A stretch of DNA of 64,000 nt, from contig NZ_CP121252.1 in assembly GCF_029637705.1 (NCBI RefSeq), positions 372,001 to 436,000 on the forward strand. Reading direction: 5' to 3'. Numbering within the stretch: position 1 is the stretch's first letter; each line of letters begins with the position of its first letter. A program made the translations under genes and the position numbers. Source of the stretch: Citricoccus muralis. Lineage in GTDB: Bacteria; Actinomycetota; Actinomycetes; Actinomycetales; Micrococcaceae. Under the pieces are notes generated by a model, which was not told the DNA's origin, searched no databases, and saw nothing but the letters and a program-made list of their open reading frames with translations. This document shows positions 18,329-27,651 of this stretch, piece by piece.

Positions 18329-20206
18329 TCAGGCCTCCGGTGCTGACTGCTTCATGAACCAGGCGGCCGAGTCGGGGGCCAGCTGCTGGTTAACCAGGGC
18401 GTCGTCGTCGGAGAACACCGCCGCGGTGTACTCCTCCGGGATCGCGGTGGGGGACGCGCCCATGTTGGCCAGCACCAGTACGGTCTGGGTGGGGATCGGC
18501 TCCCCGGAGCCCAGGTGCTTGCCGCCGCCGGTGGTCACGGTGAAGGAAACGATGCCCTGGGCCGGATCATGGAAGCGGGACCACTCGAAGGCCCCGGTGC
18601 CCAGATCCAGCTCGCCGCGGATGGTGAGCAGCTCGCGGTAGAGCTCGAAGGTGGAGCCGGCCACATCGACCTGCTGGTCCGCGGCCAGCGCCCGGTACTC
18701 CTCCGGCTGGGGTAGCCATGGGTCGGCGGGGGTGGCGCTCGCCTCGGCGGCGCCGACGGCGAATCCGTAGCCGGGGGCCTCGGCGCGCCACGGCATCGGC
18801 ACCCGGCAACCGTCGCGGCCAGTCTCGGGAGCCTCGGTGTTGCGGGTGCGGTGGAAGGTGGGGTCCTCGCGGTGTTCATCGGCCAGGGTGGTGTGGTCGG
18901 GCAGACCCAGCTCATCGCCCTGGTACAGGTAGGCGGAGCCGGGCAGGCCCAGCTCCACCATGGCGGCGGCGCGGGCACGACGACGGCCCAGCACGTGGTC
19001 GGGCTGCTCGTCCTCGGCGGCGATGCCTTCGGGATAGGAGGTTGGATCGGCGAGCCCGAAGCGCGAGACGTGACGCACCGTGTCGTGGTTGGAGAGCACC
19101 CAGGTGTTCGTGGCGCCAACCACAGCCGCCTCGTCGAGCGATTCCTGGATGGCGTCGGTGACTCGCTGCGCGTCGAAGCCCGACACCAGGAACGCGAAGT
19201 TGAACGCCTGGTGCATCTCGCCCGGGCGCACGTAGCGGAACAGGCGGAACACCGGTGCCACCCACGCCTCGGCCACCAGGCAGGGCTCGTGGTCATATTC
19301 GGCCAGCACCCGGTTCCACTCCCGGTAGATCTCGTGCACGCCATCTTGATCGAAGTAGGGGGTGGGCGGCACGAAGTTCTCGCGGTCGATGAACTCGGGC
19401 AGGTCACCGGCGTCCTTGACCATGTTGGCGAAGCCGGCGTAGGGGGGCAGGCCCTCGGCCTTGATCATGCCGTGAGCCACGTCGACGCGGAAACCATCGA
19501 CGCCGCGGTCCAGCCAGAAGCGCAGAATGGACTCAAACTCGGCGTGGACTTCTGGGTTTTCCCAGTTCAGATCAGGCTGCGAGGTGTCGAAGAGGTGCAG
19601 GTACCACTCGCCGGGTGTGCCGTCGGGGTTTTCGGTGCGAGTCCAGGCGGGGCCGCCGAAAATGGAGGACCAGTCGTTCGGGGGCAGTTCGCCGTTGTCG
19701 CCCGTGCCGGGGCGGAAAACGTAGCGGTTGCGGGCGGGCGATCCTGGCTCGGCGGCCAGAGCCTCCACGAACCATTCATGGTCCCAGGAGGTGTGGTTGG
19801 GCACCAGGTCCACAATGATGCGCAGCCCCGCATCATGGGCGGTGCTGATCAGCTCATCGGCGTCGGCGAGGGTGCCGAAGCGCGGATCAACGTTGCGGTA
19901 GTCGGCCACGTCGTAGCCGGCGTCGTGCTGCGGGGACACGTAGAACGGGGAGAGCCACAGGGCGTCGACGCCGAGGCGCTGCAGGTAGGGCACCTGGGCG
20001 ATCACACCGGGCAGATCCCCCATGCCGTCGCCGTTGCCATCGGCGAAGGAGCGCGGGTAGACCTGGTAGATCACCGCGTCCACCCACCACGGGTTCGAGG
20101 GACGGTTGCGGGCCTCCGAGGGAGGGGTGCTCAGCGGCGCCGGCTGCCCCGTATGCGCGGCGGATGAAGGGACGGACGACGGCGCATGATGCGGTGCAGG
20201 AGTCAT
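18329..20206 (-). CDS. GH13 alpha-glucosidase (oligo-1,6-glucosidase or sucrose/trehalose-type)
   Basis: 625 residues, cytosolic (no signal peptide). Family motifs: WWVDAVIYQVYPRSF, DLVPNHTS, nucleophile Asp in GFRVDVAHGM, acid Glu in LVAEAWV, and NHDTVRHVSRFG with the transition-state Asp. PLGVDALWLSPFY-type text is the usual TIM-barrel start. It hydrolyses alpha-glucosidic bonds in oligosaccharides imported from outside. TAGGCT ends 7 nt before the ATG, a leaderless arrangement. The exact substrate within GH13_30/GH13_31-like groups is not determinable by eye. Confidence 0.92.
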   Translation of the reverse strand: MTPAPHHAPSSVPSSAAHTGQPAPLSTPPSEARNRPSNPWWVDAVIYQVYPRSFADGNGDGMGDLPGVIAQVPYLQRLGVDALWLSPFYVSPQHDAGYDVADYRNVDPRFGTLADADELISTAHDAGLRIIVDLVPNHTSWDHEWFVEALAAEPGSPARNRYVFRPGTGDNGELPPNDWSSIFGGPAWTRTENPDGTPGEWYLHLFDTSQPDLNWENPEVHAEFESILRFWLDRGVDGFRVDVAHGMIKAEGLPPYAGFANMVKDAGDLPEFIDRENFVPPTPYFDQDGVHEIYREWNRVLAEYDHEPCLVAEAWVAPVFRLFRYVRPGEMHQAFNFAFLVSGFDAQRVTDAIQESLDEAAVVGATNTWVLSNHDTVRHVSRFGLADPTSYPEGIAAEDEQPDHVLGRRRARAAAMVELGLPGSAYLYQGDELGLPDHTTLADEHREDPTFHRTRNTEAPETGRDGCRVPMPWRAEAPGYGFAVGAAEASATPADPWLPQPEEYRALAADQQVDVAGSTFELYRELLTIRGELDLGTGAFEWSRFHDPAQGIVSFTVTTGGGKHLGSGEPIPTQTVLVLANMGASPTAIPEEYTAAVFSDDDALVNQQLAPDSAAWFMKQSAPEA

Positions 20207-20255
20207 GGGGTCCAGCCTAATAGTTCCACCCCGTCGGCGTCAGATCGGGCTCACG

Positions 20256-21200
20256 TCAGCTGGCGCGGCCGCGCTGGCGCACCGTGATCCACCGGCGCAC
20301 CAGGCGCTGGTTGGCAATCATCGCGGTGGGAGCATCACCTTGTTCGAGGGCTTCGAGAGCGGTGGCGACGTCAAACACCGAGTCATCGGGCCAGACGAAT
20401 CGGGCGAGACCGCCGTAGTCGAGCTCCAGATAGGCATCCGGGTGGAAACTTTCCAGCCAGGTCACCAACCCAGTGAGGTCCTCCAGTACCTCCCAGTCGG
20501 GTGCGTGCAGGGACACCGTGGCAGCGGCACGTCTGGCACGCTCTTGGGCCAGGGTGAGCCGGGTGATGCGCCGGGCGGTGAACGCCCCGGTGTGCGGGTG
20601 GGTGCCGGTCACCACCTGGTCGGGAAACTCGGTGCTCAGCTGGGTTTCGGTGCGGGAACGCGCGTCGTCGCCAAAGAGCGTGAACCAGGCCAACGGAATA
20701 CCCCAGACGGCAGCGCGAGTGTGCACCGGGCGCTCATGGTGGTCCTGGGGCAGCCGCACCGGGCCGTCCCCGGTAATCAGCCGCGCCACGTTCTTCTCGC
20801 GGGTGCGTTCCGGCACCATCATCCAGTACAGATGGTCGTTCTGTAAGTCCCGCTCCAGCCGGGTGGCGGCCATTTCCGAGCGCAGTGCCAGTTCTTCGGG
20901 GCAGAAGAATTCGGAGTGCCCGGCCACCGCGCCGTCGTGCGGACCGCCCACCTGGGTGGGGCTGTTATTCGGGCGGTCTTTGGCCGGCACCCTGAACCGC
21001 AGCACCCGCACCAGCTCGGGTAGCTCTGGCCGCGGGAATGGGTTGAGCTCGCGGGCGTAGTTGCGGGCCTCGGCGCGCTGGGCCGACGCCGCTTCCACGG
21101 CGTCGCGATCGCGCGGGGTCGCCCGGGCGATGTGCGTGGCCACCCGGTCGTCGAACCGGCTCAGGGGCTCGTAGACCCGCAGCTCTGCCTGGAACTCCAT
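20256..21200 (-). CDS. Hypothetical protein
   Basis: 314 residues from the ATG at 21200 (MEFQAELRVYEPLSRF). I do not recognise the family. It is soluble, rich in Arg, Glu and Trp, with no membrane segment or signal peptide. Visible landmarks are GHSEFFCPEELALRSEMAA, the sequence VWGIPLAWFTLFGDDAR, and a C-terminal domain YLELDYGGLARFVWPDDSV that has the look of a small alpha/beta domain shared among actinobacterial hypotheticals. It lies 13 nt after the exonuclease III stop, so the two are probably co-transcribed. Confidence 0.8.
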   Translation of the reverse strand: MEFQAELRVYEPLSRFDDRVATHIARATPRDRDAVEAASAQRAEARNYARELNPFPRPELPELVRVLRFRVPAKDRPNNSPTQVGGPHDGAVAGHSEFFCPEELALRSEMAATRLERDLQNDHLYWMMVPERTREKNVARLITGDGPVRLPQDHHERPVHTRAAVWGIPLAWFTLFGDDARSRTETQLSTEFPDQVVTGTHPHTGAFTARRITRLTLAQERARRAAATVSLHAPDWEVLEDLTGLVTWLESFHPDAYLELDYGGLARFVWPDDSVFDVATALEALEQGDAPTAMIANQRLVRRWITVRQRGRAS

Positions 21201-21216
21201 GCGCGCCGTTCTGCCC

Positions 21217-22047
21217 CTAGTCCAGCTCCACCACAACGGGAGCGTGGTCGGAGGCGCCCTTGCCCTTGCGCTCCTCGCGGTCGATCCAGGCGTCGGTCAC
21301 CGAGGAGGCCAGCGCGGGGGAGGCGAGCACGAAGTCGATACGCATGCCTTCCTTCTTCGGGAAGCGCAGCTTCTGGTAGTCCCAGTAGGTGTACACGCCA
21401 GGGCCTGGATGCCGCGGGCGCACCACGTCAACGAACCCAGACGCTTCGAACGCGTGAAAAGCCTCCCGCTCCGGCGGTGAGACGTGGGTGAGCCCTTCGT
21501 CGAGGAAGTACTGCATGTCCCAGACGTCCTCGTCCTGCGGGGCGATATTCCAGTCTCCGGTCAGTGCCAGCCGTGCCGCGGGGTCCGCATCCACTTCGGC
21601 GACGGCGTGGGCGCGTAGCCGCTCCAACCACTCCAGCTTGTAGGGCATGTGCTCATCATCCAGCGCCCGGCCGTTGGGCACGTACAGTGACCAGATCCGC
21701 AGCGGCTTCTCGCCTGAGCTGGAGTTCTTCGTGCCGACGACGGCGGAGATGGCGCGCGCCTCCTGCACCGGGTCCACGCCGTTTTTGCCGAACGCCGGCT
21801 GTTCCGGGAAGGTGCGCTGCACGTCGTCGAGACCCACCCGGGATGCGATGGCCACCCCGTTCCACTGGGAGAAACCGAAGTGCGCCACATCGTAACCGGC
21901 GCGCTCGAACAGCTCCCAGGGGAAGTTGTCGTCCTTGCACTTGGTCTCCTGGATGGCCAGCACGTCAGCGTCGCTGCGCTCGATCCAGTCTTCAACACGG
22001 TCTGCGCGGGCGCGCAGGGAGTTCACGTTCCAGGTGGCGATCTTCAT
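21217..22047 (-). CDS. xth: Exodeoxyribonuclease III / AP endonuclease
   Basis: 276 residues. All active-site motifs of the ExoIII family are present: ATWNVNSLRAR at the N-terminus, IQETKCKD with the metal-binding Glu, LTGDWNIAPQDEDVWD, and the C-terminal SDHAPVVVELD. It incises DNA at abasic sites and removes 3' blocks in base excision repair. TAGGGT ends 7 nt before the ATG at 22047, supporting this leaderless start over an ATG three codons upstream. Confidence 0.95.
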   Translation of the reverse strand: MKIATWNVNSLRARADRVEDWIERSDADVLAIQETKCKDDNFPWELFERAGYDVAHFGFSQWNGVAIASRVGLDDVQRTFPEQPAFGKNGVDPVQEARAISAVVGTKNSSSGEKPLRIWSLYVPNGRALDDEHMPYKLEWLERLRAHAVAEVDADPAARLALTGDWNIAPQDEDVWDMQYFLDEGLTHVSPPEREAFHAFEASGFVDVVRPRHPGPGVYTYWDYQKLRFPKKEGMRIDFVLASPALASSVTDAWIDREERKGKGASDHAPVVVELD

Positions 22048-22086
22048 GGTTCCCACCCTATCGAAACTGCACCGCGCGGAAACTGC

Positions 22087-22914
22087 TCAGCGCCACCAGG
22101 TGTCGAGGATCGTGGTCGGGGTGGTGCGCTTGTGCCGGGTGCGCAGATAGATCGTCTCCAGCCTCTCGGCCGATGCCGCGTCGATGTCCCGACCCTCGAG
22201 GTAGTCGTCGATGTCGTCATAGCGCAGCCCTAACTCATCCTCATCGGCGCGGCCCGGGTTCTCGGTGAGCAGATCCGCAGTCGGAACCTTCGCCCACAGC
22301 GACTCTTCAGCGCCCAGATGCCGGGCCACCCCCCGTACCTGGCGCTTGTTCAGCCCGAACAGCGGCAGCACGTCCGCTCCGCCGTCGCCGAATTTGGTGA
22401 AGAAGCCGGTGACCGATTCGGCGGCGTGATCGGTGCCGACCACCAGGGCTCCGCGCTCGCCGGCCACCGCGTACTGGGCGATCATCCGCATCCGCGCCTT
22501 GACGTTGCCGCGGTGGTAGTCGCTCAGCGGGGCGCCGAGCGCAGCATCAACGTCCTCAGCCAGGGCGTCTACGGCGGGGCCGATCTGCAGAGCGGCTTCC
22601 TCATCTGCGCGGATGAAGCGCAGCGAGCGTTGGGCGTCGTCCTCATCGTGCTGAGTGCGGTAGGGCAACCGCAGCGCAGTGAACGCAACTGAGGAATCTG
22701 GATCGTTGGCGCGAATTTGCTCGACGGCGAGCTGGCAGAGCCGGCCCGCCGTGGTGGAGTCGACGCCGCCGGAGATTCCCAGCACCAGCCCCTGGGCCCC
22801 GGTGGAGACCAGGTATTCGGCGAGGAACTGCACCCGGCGCTCCACCTCGGCGGCGGGGTCGATCTCGGGGGCCACGCCCATCTCCTGGATGATCTGCTTC
22901 TGAAATTTGCGCAT
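22087..22914 (-). CDS. nadE: NAD+ synthetase (ammonia-dependent)
   Basis: 275 residues, the length of the glutaminase-free NadE. The PP-loop SGGVDSTTAGRL is at about residues 48-59; NVKARMRMIAQYAVA, VVGTDHAAESVTGFFTKFGDGGADVLPL and KRQVRGVARHLGA follow, as in E. coli NadE. It adenylates nicotinic acid adenine dinucleotide and amidates it with ammonia. TAGGCT ends 6 nt before the ATG (leaderless). It precedes xth by 39 nt on the same strand. Confidence 0.95.
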   Translation of the reverse strand: MRKFQKQIIQEMGVAPEIDPAAEVERRVQFLAEYLVSTGAQGLVLGISGGVDSTTAGRLCQLAVEQIRANDPDSSVAFTALRLPYRTQHDEDDAQRSLRFIRADEEAALQIGPAVDALAEDVDAALGAPLSDYHRGNVKARMRMIAQYAVAGERGALVVGTDHAAESVTGFFTKFGDGGADVLPLFGLNKRQVRGVARHLGAEESLWAKVPTADLLTENPGRADEDELGLRYDDIDDYLEGRDIDAASAERLETIYLRTRHKRTTPTTILDTWWR

Positions 22915-22950
22915 ATCGTCAGCCTAGATCAGAGATGTTTCGCGCGGATG

Positions 22951-23388
22951 TCATGAATTGAGCTGGCAGGTCTCTTCTAGCTGGACCCCGGCCTCGCCGA
23001 GAGCATCCATGTCGATGCCTTCCAGCGCGCCCCAGAGAATTTCTTCGCTGGCTTGGTCGTCATCGGCGTCCTCGAACGCCGTGTAGATGGTTTCGTAGGA
23101 CTCGATCAACGAGTCCAGCGAGGCAACCAGCTCCTCGTCGCCGGCGTCGTCGCGAATCTCCTTCATCCCGTCGGTCATCTCGCGCAGGGAGTTGGCCATG
23201 TCCTCATTGTTTTCCTGGTCTTCGGGAACCAGGTCTTCCATCTCGTCGACGTAGACGTCGAGGCGCTCGCAGGTCTCTTCGGTGGTGTCTGAGGATCCGC
23301 AGCCGGTGAGTGCCAGCAGGGCCACACTGGCCGCGCCGACGATGGAGACGCGGGAGATACGGGCCGGGGCAGAGGTCATGATGGTCAC
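22951..23388 (-). CDS. Small acidic lipoprotein (paralogue of the next gene)
   Basis: 145 residues from the GTG at 23388, which has AAAGGA 7 nt upstream; the ATG three codons later is the alternative. The lipobox is LTGC. The mature part is very acidic and helical, starting TCERLDVYVDEM and ending LEETCQLNS, with one Cys near each end that could form a disulfide. Function unknown. It shares the spacing of the Cys pair, CxRLD and the DAGDEEL motif with the protein encoded at 23459-23863, so the two arose by tandem duplication. Confidence 0.75.
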   Translation of the reverse strand: MTIMTSAPARISRVSIVGAASVALLALTGCGSSDTTEETCERLDVYVDEMEDLVPEDQENNEDMANSLREMTDGMKEIRDDAGDEELVASLDSLIESYETIYTAFEDADDDQASEEILWGALEGIDMDALGEAGVQLEETCQLNS

Positions 23389-23458
23389 TGCACGATCCTT
23401 TTCGTTTCGGTGTGATGGGTGAGTTAGGTGAGTTGGACTGGTCTGGAAATGAACGGAC

Positions 23459-23863
23459 TTAGAGGGTGAACTCGCATTTTTCGACGAGAACATCGGCAGC
23501 TTCAGAAATGTCGGGCTCATCCGCAGCATCGCGCAGCTGCTGGAAGCCGTCGGCCTGGCTCAGTTCACCGGAGGCCATAGCGAGCAACACGTCGAACAGT
23601 GGCTCCACCGTTTCCATGGCTCCGGCCAATTCGTCATCGCCGGCATCGGCGCGAATACGCTGCCAGTCGTCGACGACGGCTTGCACATGCTGGGTGGTCT
23701 GTTCGGTGTCGGGGTCGTCGAAGGAGATCTCCTCCTGCTCCGCGGCCAGGGTATCGAGCCGCTGGCAGCTGGCTTCGAGATTTTCACCATTCGAGCAGGA
23801 GACCAGAAGAGCTGCGCCGATGGCGATACCGGCAAGACTGGCGCACGCGCGAGTCAGCTTCAT
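23459..23863 (-). CDS. Small acidic lipoprotein (tandem paralogue)
   Basis: 134 residues from the ATG at 23863, with GGAGG about 9 nt upstream. The lipobox is LVSC, with ALLVSCSNGENLEA around it. The mature chain begins SCQRLDTLAAEQ and ends LVEKCEFTL, mirroring the neighbour's Cys pair, CxRLD and DAGDDEL. It lies on the same strand, upstream of its paralogue, with a 70-nt gap. No function recognised; both are probably anchored at the outer face of the membrane. Confidence 0.75.
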   Translation of the reverse strand: MKLTRACASLAGIAIGAALLVSCSNGENLEASCQRLDTLAAEQEEISFDDPDTEQTTQHVQAVVDDWQRIRADAGDDELAGAMETVEPLFDVLLAMASGELSQADGFQQLRDAADEPDISEAADVLVEKCEFTL

Positions 23864-23992
23864 GGATGAGATCCTCCGGAGGGTGACAAAACACCTTACA
23901 CAGTACAAGTTTCCCGGCACTCTGGGTACCCCAAAGTCACGGCTTACTCCAGGGGGTGATGAGAAACTCGAAGCGGAGGACGCGCGCCAAAT

Positions 23993-25204
23993 CTACGCGC
24001 GGGACGAAACGTGGCCAGCGTGGTGCAGTGGCACCGCGGCCAGTGTCTGCTGTAGATCATCCACGAGATCCTCGACTGCTTCGATCCCGACCGATAACCG
24101 CACCAGGTCACGATCCGGTGCTTGCGCGGTGCCCGCGGTGGACCCGTGGGTCATGGTGGCCGGGTGACTGATCAGCGATTCCACCCCGCCCAGAGACACC
24201 GAGAGTCCGAATAGTGCGGTGGATTCGGCGACGGTGCGGGCTGCCTGTTCGCCCCCGCGTACGCGGAAGGTGATCATGCCGCCGTAGCCCCGCATCTGCT
24301 GCGCGGCGATGCTGTGACCAGGGTGCTGTTCCAACCCCGGATAGTAGACCTCGGCCACCTGCGGCTGTTCCGTGAGCCAGCCGGCGACCACTGCGGCGTT
24401 GTCGCTGTGCTGGCGCATCCGTACGGCGAGGGTTTTCAGCCCACGGGAGGTGAGGAAGCAGTCCTGGGGTCCGGCCACCGCGCCACCGGCAAACTGCTGG
24501 AATCGAATCAGCTCGGTGAGCGGCTGGTCCTCCCAGAAGGCGGTGGAAGTGATGACGGCCCCACCCAGCACATCCGAATGCCCGCCGATGTACTTGGTGG
24601 TGGAATGCACCACGGCGTCGGCACCGAGATCGAGCGGAGTCTGCAGGGCGGGCGAGGCGAAGGTGTTGTCGACGACCACCAGGGCGCCGTGGGCGTGCGA
24701 AATTTCTGACCAAGCTCTGATGTCGATAATGCTCAGCAGCGGGTTGGTCGGGGTCTCGAGCCACACGACGCGGGCCCGGTGGGAGTCCAGAGCCTGCTCG
24801 AGAGCGGCGGTGTCCTGCGGTGAGACGAACACGGTGTTCACACCCCAGCGCGCGTAGATCTGGGTGAGTAACCGGTGGGTGCCGCCGTAGCTTTCGGCGG
24901 CCGCGATGACCGTGTCCCCGGGGCGCAGTGTGGCGCGCAGCAACGCGTCCTCAGCGGCCATGCCGGAGGCGAAGGCGAAGCCGGCGTCGCCGTGTTCGAG
25001 CGCGGCGAGCTGTTGCTCGAGCGCGGTGCGGGTGGGGTTGGCGCCGCGTGAATACTCGTAGCCGGCCTTCAGCGTTTCCACCCCGTGCTGGGTGAAGGTG
25101 GATGTCTGATAGATGGGCGGAATGACGGCGCCGGTGAGTGGGTCCGGTTCTTGGCCGGCATGGATAGCGGCGGTGGCGAAATGTGGGAACGGCTTTGGAC
25201 ACAT
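23993..25204 (-). CDS. metB: Cystathionine gamma-synthase/lyase-type PLP enzyme
   Basis: 403 residues from the ATG at 25204. Cys/Met metabolism PLP fold: ATAAIHAGQEPDPLTGAVIPPIYQTSTF, YEYSRGANPTRTALEQQLA, SGMAAEDALL, the PLP-Lys in VVHSTTKYIGGHSDV, and SLGGVESLISHPATMTHGS. It could make cystathionine from O-acyl-homoserine and cysteine, or cleave it to supply cysteine. It ends a ten-gene operon whose products handle organosulfur compounds; 4 nt separate it from metY upstream. Synthase and lyase cannot be told apart by eye. Confidence 0.9.
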   Translation of the reverse strand: MCPKPFPHFATAAIHAGQEPDPLTGAVIPPIYQTSTFTQHGVETLKAGYEYSRGANPTRTALEQQLAALEHGDAGFAFASGMAAEDALLRATLRPGDTVIAAAESYGGTHRLLTQIYARWGVNTVFVSPQDTAALEQALDSHRARVVWLETPTNPLLSIIDIRAWSEISHAHGALVVVDNTFASPALQTPLDLGADAVVHSTTKYIGGHSDVLGGAVITSTAFWEDQPLTELIRFQQFAGGAVAGPQDCFLTSRGLKTLAVRMRQHSDNAAVVAGWLTEQPQVAEVYYPGLEQHPGHSIAAQQMRGYGGMITFRVRGGEQAARTVAESTALFGLSVSLGGVESLISHPATMTHGSTAGTAQAPDRDLVRLSVGIEAVEDLVDDLQQTLAAVPLHHAGHVSSRA

Positions 25205-25208
25205 GGGG

Positions 25209-26543
25209 TTACCTCGCGGTGGTTGCGGTCGGAATGGCGGGGGCCTCGGCAAGGGCGGCGGCGAAGCCGCGTTCCAGATCGGCCCAGAGATCATCCGGGT
25301 CTTCGCGGCCCACGGCCAGGCGCACGGTGGAGGGCGTGATCTCTCCGTGCTCCAGTAATTCGGGACAGAGGCGACAGTGGGTCATGGAGATCGGGTGGGA
25401 GACCATGGTGCGGGCATCGCCAATATTGGCGGCCAGGATGATCAGCTCGAGCGCGTCGATGAACCGCTCCACGGTGGCCTCATCGCCCTCGAGTTCGAAG
25501 GAGAGCACCGCTCCGGTGCCGCGCGGGTAATCACGGCGAGCCACGGCGGCATCACGAGAACCCGGCACGCTGGGGTGACGGACCCGAGACACCAGCGGGT
25601 GCTGGTTCAGCCGCCGGGCGATGTCTTCGGCGGTGACGCAGTGGCGCTGCATGCGCACGTCCAGGGTCTGGATGCCGTCCAGCACCTGCTGGGCGTTCCA
25701 GGGCGCCAGCGTTGGTCCGAGATCGTGCAGGTACTTGGCGCGCGCCAAGTGCAGCACCGCGCCGTCGGCCCCGAACCGATCGGTGAGGGACTCGTAGCCG
25801 AAGCGGGCGGTGGGCTCGGTGAACTGCGGCCAGCGCTCGGGGCGGCGCAGCGGCGAGAAATTGCCGGTGTTGATGACGACTCCGGCGAGCGCGGAGCCAT
25901 TTCCGGTGAGGTACTTGGTGGCTGAGTGCACCACAAAGTCCGCACCCAAGGCGCCCGGGCGCACCAGGTAGGGGGTGGCCAGGGTGGAATCGACGACGAG
26001 CGGAACGTCGTGCTCGCGGCCGATCCGGGCCAGGGCGGGCAGATCCGCGAGGTCAGCGTGCGGATTGCCGATGGCCTCCACTAACAGCGCCCGGGTATCG
26101 GCGGTGATGGCGTGCTCCCAGGCCGTCGGGGAGTGCGGGTCCACCCAGGTGACGGTGAGACCGGCATCAGCCAGCGTGTCATTGAGCAGGTCTGCGGTGC
26201 CTCCATAGATGCGCTCGGAAGCGACGATGTGCCCACCGTGGCCGGCTAGCGTCAGCAACAAGACCGTCAGCGCAGCCTGCCCAGAAGCGGTGGCCACCGC
26301 GCCGGTGCCGCCCTCAAGTTCTGCCATGCGCCGTTCGAGCAGGGCCACGGTCGGGCTGCCGGTGCGGGCGTAGGTGAACGCCGGGACCCGCTGGGCGAAA
26401 GCCTCTCGGGCATCGGCGAGCCGCGAGAAGGAGTACGCCGCCGAGAGGTGCACCGGGGGTGCGACCGGGGCGGCGTGGAACACTGCGGCCGGGTTGCCGC
26501 CGTGAATCTGTGTGGTGGCGGTGGAGTCAGACTGCGGACACAT
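25209..26543 (-). CDS. metY: O-acetylhomoserine sulfhydrylase-type PLP enzyme
   Basis: 444 residues. Same fold as metB but with the longer MetY layout: FTYARTGSPTVALLERRMAELEGG, ATASGQAALT, EAIGNPHADLADL, the PLP-Lys in SATKYLTGNGSALAGVV, and the long C-terminal part with MVSHPISMTHCRL. It incorporates sulfide into O-acetylhomoserine to give homocysteine, so it could use sulfide made from sulfite released by the monooxygenases of the operon. Its 5' end overlaps the 3' end of the LLM gene by 17 nt. Confidence 0.9.
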   Translation of the reverse strand: MCPQSDSTATTQIHGGNPAAVFHAAPVAPPVHLSAAYSFSRLADAREAFAQRVPAFTYARTGSPTVALLERRMAELEGGTGAVATASGQAALTVLLLTLAGHGGHIVASERIYGGTADLLNDTLADAGLTVTWVDPHSPTAWEHAITADTRALLVEAIGNPHADLADLPALARIGREHDVPLVVDSTLATPYLVRPGALGADFVVHSATKYLTGNGSALAGVVINTGNFSPLRRPERWPQFTEPTARFGYESLTDRFGADGAVLHLARAKYLHDLGPTLAPWNAQQVLDGIQTLDVRMQRHCVTAEDIARRLNQHPLVSRVRHPSVPGSRDAAVARRDYPRGTGAVLSFELEGDEATVERFIDALELIILAANIGDARTMVSHPISMTHCRLCPELLEHGEITPSTVRLAVGREDPDDLWADLERGFAAALAEAPAIPTATTAR

Positions 26544-27651
26544 GGTGGGCCTCCGAAGGGGTAGTCGGGGTAGTCGAGGTCGTTCCCCAAGGCTTGAGTG
26601 GGCGCGACGGGAAGAGCCGACGCAGTTCGGGTGCGACGTCGTTCTGGAACAGCTCGAGCATGGTGCGGTGCTGTCCGGGTGTGAGCCCCTCGCCGTCGGC
26701 GGACAGGTGCATCACGTCGTGGCCAAAGGCCTCGTGGTAGCGGTGTACCTTCTCGATCACCTGGCTTGGAGAACCCACCAGTGCCGAGCTGTTCTCGAGG
26801 AAATCGGTGTAGTCGCGCCAGGGGGAGGGCAGCCCGGCGGCGCGGGCAGCTGCCGAACGGGCGTCGAACACCGGACGGAACAGGTTCAGTGCGGCTTGGC
26901 TGGTGGGCTGCACCAGGAACCCGGCGGTGCCGGCGCCCACCAGGGCATCGGCGGGGTTGCGTCCGGCCTCGGCCCAGGACCGGCGGTAGTAGTCGATGAG
27001 TTCGCGGTAGGGCTCGATCCCATAGGTGACGTTCGCAGAGAACAGCGGCTCGCCGTACTCCACGGCCAGATCCACAGAGGCGCGGCTGGTAGCGGAACCG
27101 TGCCAGACACGCAGCTGCGGCTGGTAGGGCAACGGCCACACTTCGGCGTCGTCGAGGGGAGGGCGGAAGCGCCCGGACCAGGTCACGTTCTGCTGGCCGG
27201 TCGGTTCACTGGCGCGTTGCCACAGGGTGCGGAACAGCTCGTAGGATTCACGGTTGCGCTCCCACTGGTCTTCCTCGGTGATGCTGAACAGCTCGCGCTG
27301 GGCGGTGCCGTTGCCCTTGCCGATCATCAGCTCCAACCGTCCGGACGAAAGCTGATCCAAGGTGGCGTAGTCCTCGTAGGCGCGCACCGGATCGAGCAGG
27401 CTCAGCGTAGTGACCCCGGTGAACAGCCGGATCCGGGAGGTCCGCGCCGCCAGATGACTGAGCACCACCGGCGGAGCGGAGGAGATGAAGGGGCGCTCGT
27501 GGCGCTCGCCGACGGCGAACCCGTCGTAGCCGAGCTCCTCGGCGGCCACCCCGGTCTCGATCACCCGGCGCAGCCGATCGTGCCTGGGCTCGACGGTGCC
27601 GGTGACCGGGTCGGGCAGGTGGGTGATGAGGGTGAGCAGCAGGATTCTCAT
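26527..27651 (-). CDS. LLM class flavin-dependent oxidoreductase
   Basis: 374 residues with the bacterial luciferase-like TIM barrel: DGFAVGERHERPFISSAPPVV, FTGVTTLSLLDPVRAYEDYATLDQLSSGRLELMIGKGN, and WHGSATSRASVDLAVEYGEP. These enzymes use reduced FMN and oxygen to oxidise or cleave C-S, C-N or aldehyde groups. It is the third LLM gene of the operon, distal to the ABC transporter. Its start overlaps the ABC ATPase stop by 4 nt. No flavin reductase gene is visible in the operon, so reduced flavin must come from elsewhere. Confidence 0.9.
   Translation of the reverse strand: MRILLLTLITHLPDPVTGTVEPRHDRLRRVIETGVAAEELGYDGFAVGERHERPFISSAPPVVLSHLAARTSRIRLFTGVTTLSLLDPVRAYEDYATLDQLSSGRLELMIGKGNGTAQRELFSITEEDQWERNRESYELFRTLWQRASEPTGQQNVTWSGRFRPPLDDAEVWPLPYQPQLRVWHGSATSRASVDLAVEYGEPLFSANVTYGIEPYRELIDYYRRSWAEAGRNPADALVGAGTAGFLVQPTSQAALNLFRPVFDARSAAARAAGLPSPWRDYTDFLENSSALVGSPSQVIEKVHRYHEAFGHDVMHLSADGEGLTPGQHRTMLELFQNDVAPELRRLFPSRPLKPWGTTSTTPTTPSEAHHVSAV

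Noticed and set aside
18851-20167. A 438-codon plus-strand open frame
   Set aside because: Antisense to the GH13 glucosidase, which has all catalytic motifs; the plus frame has none.
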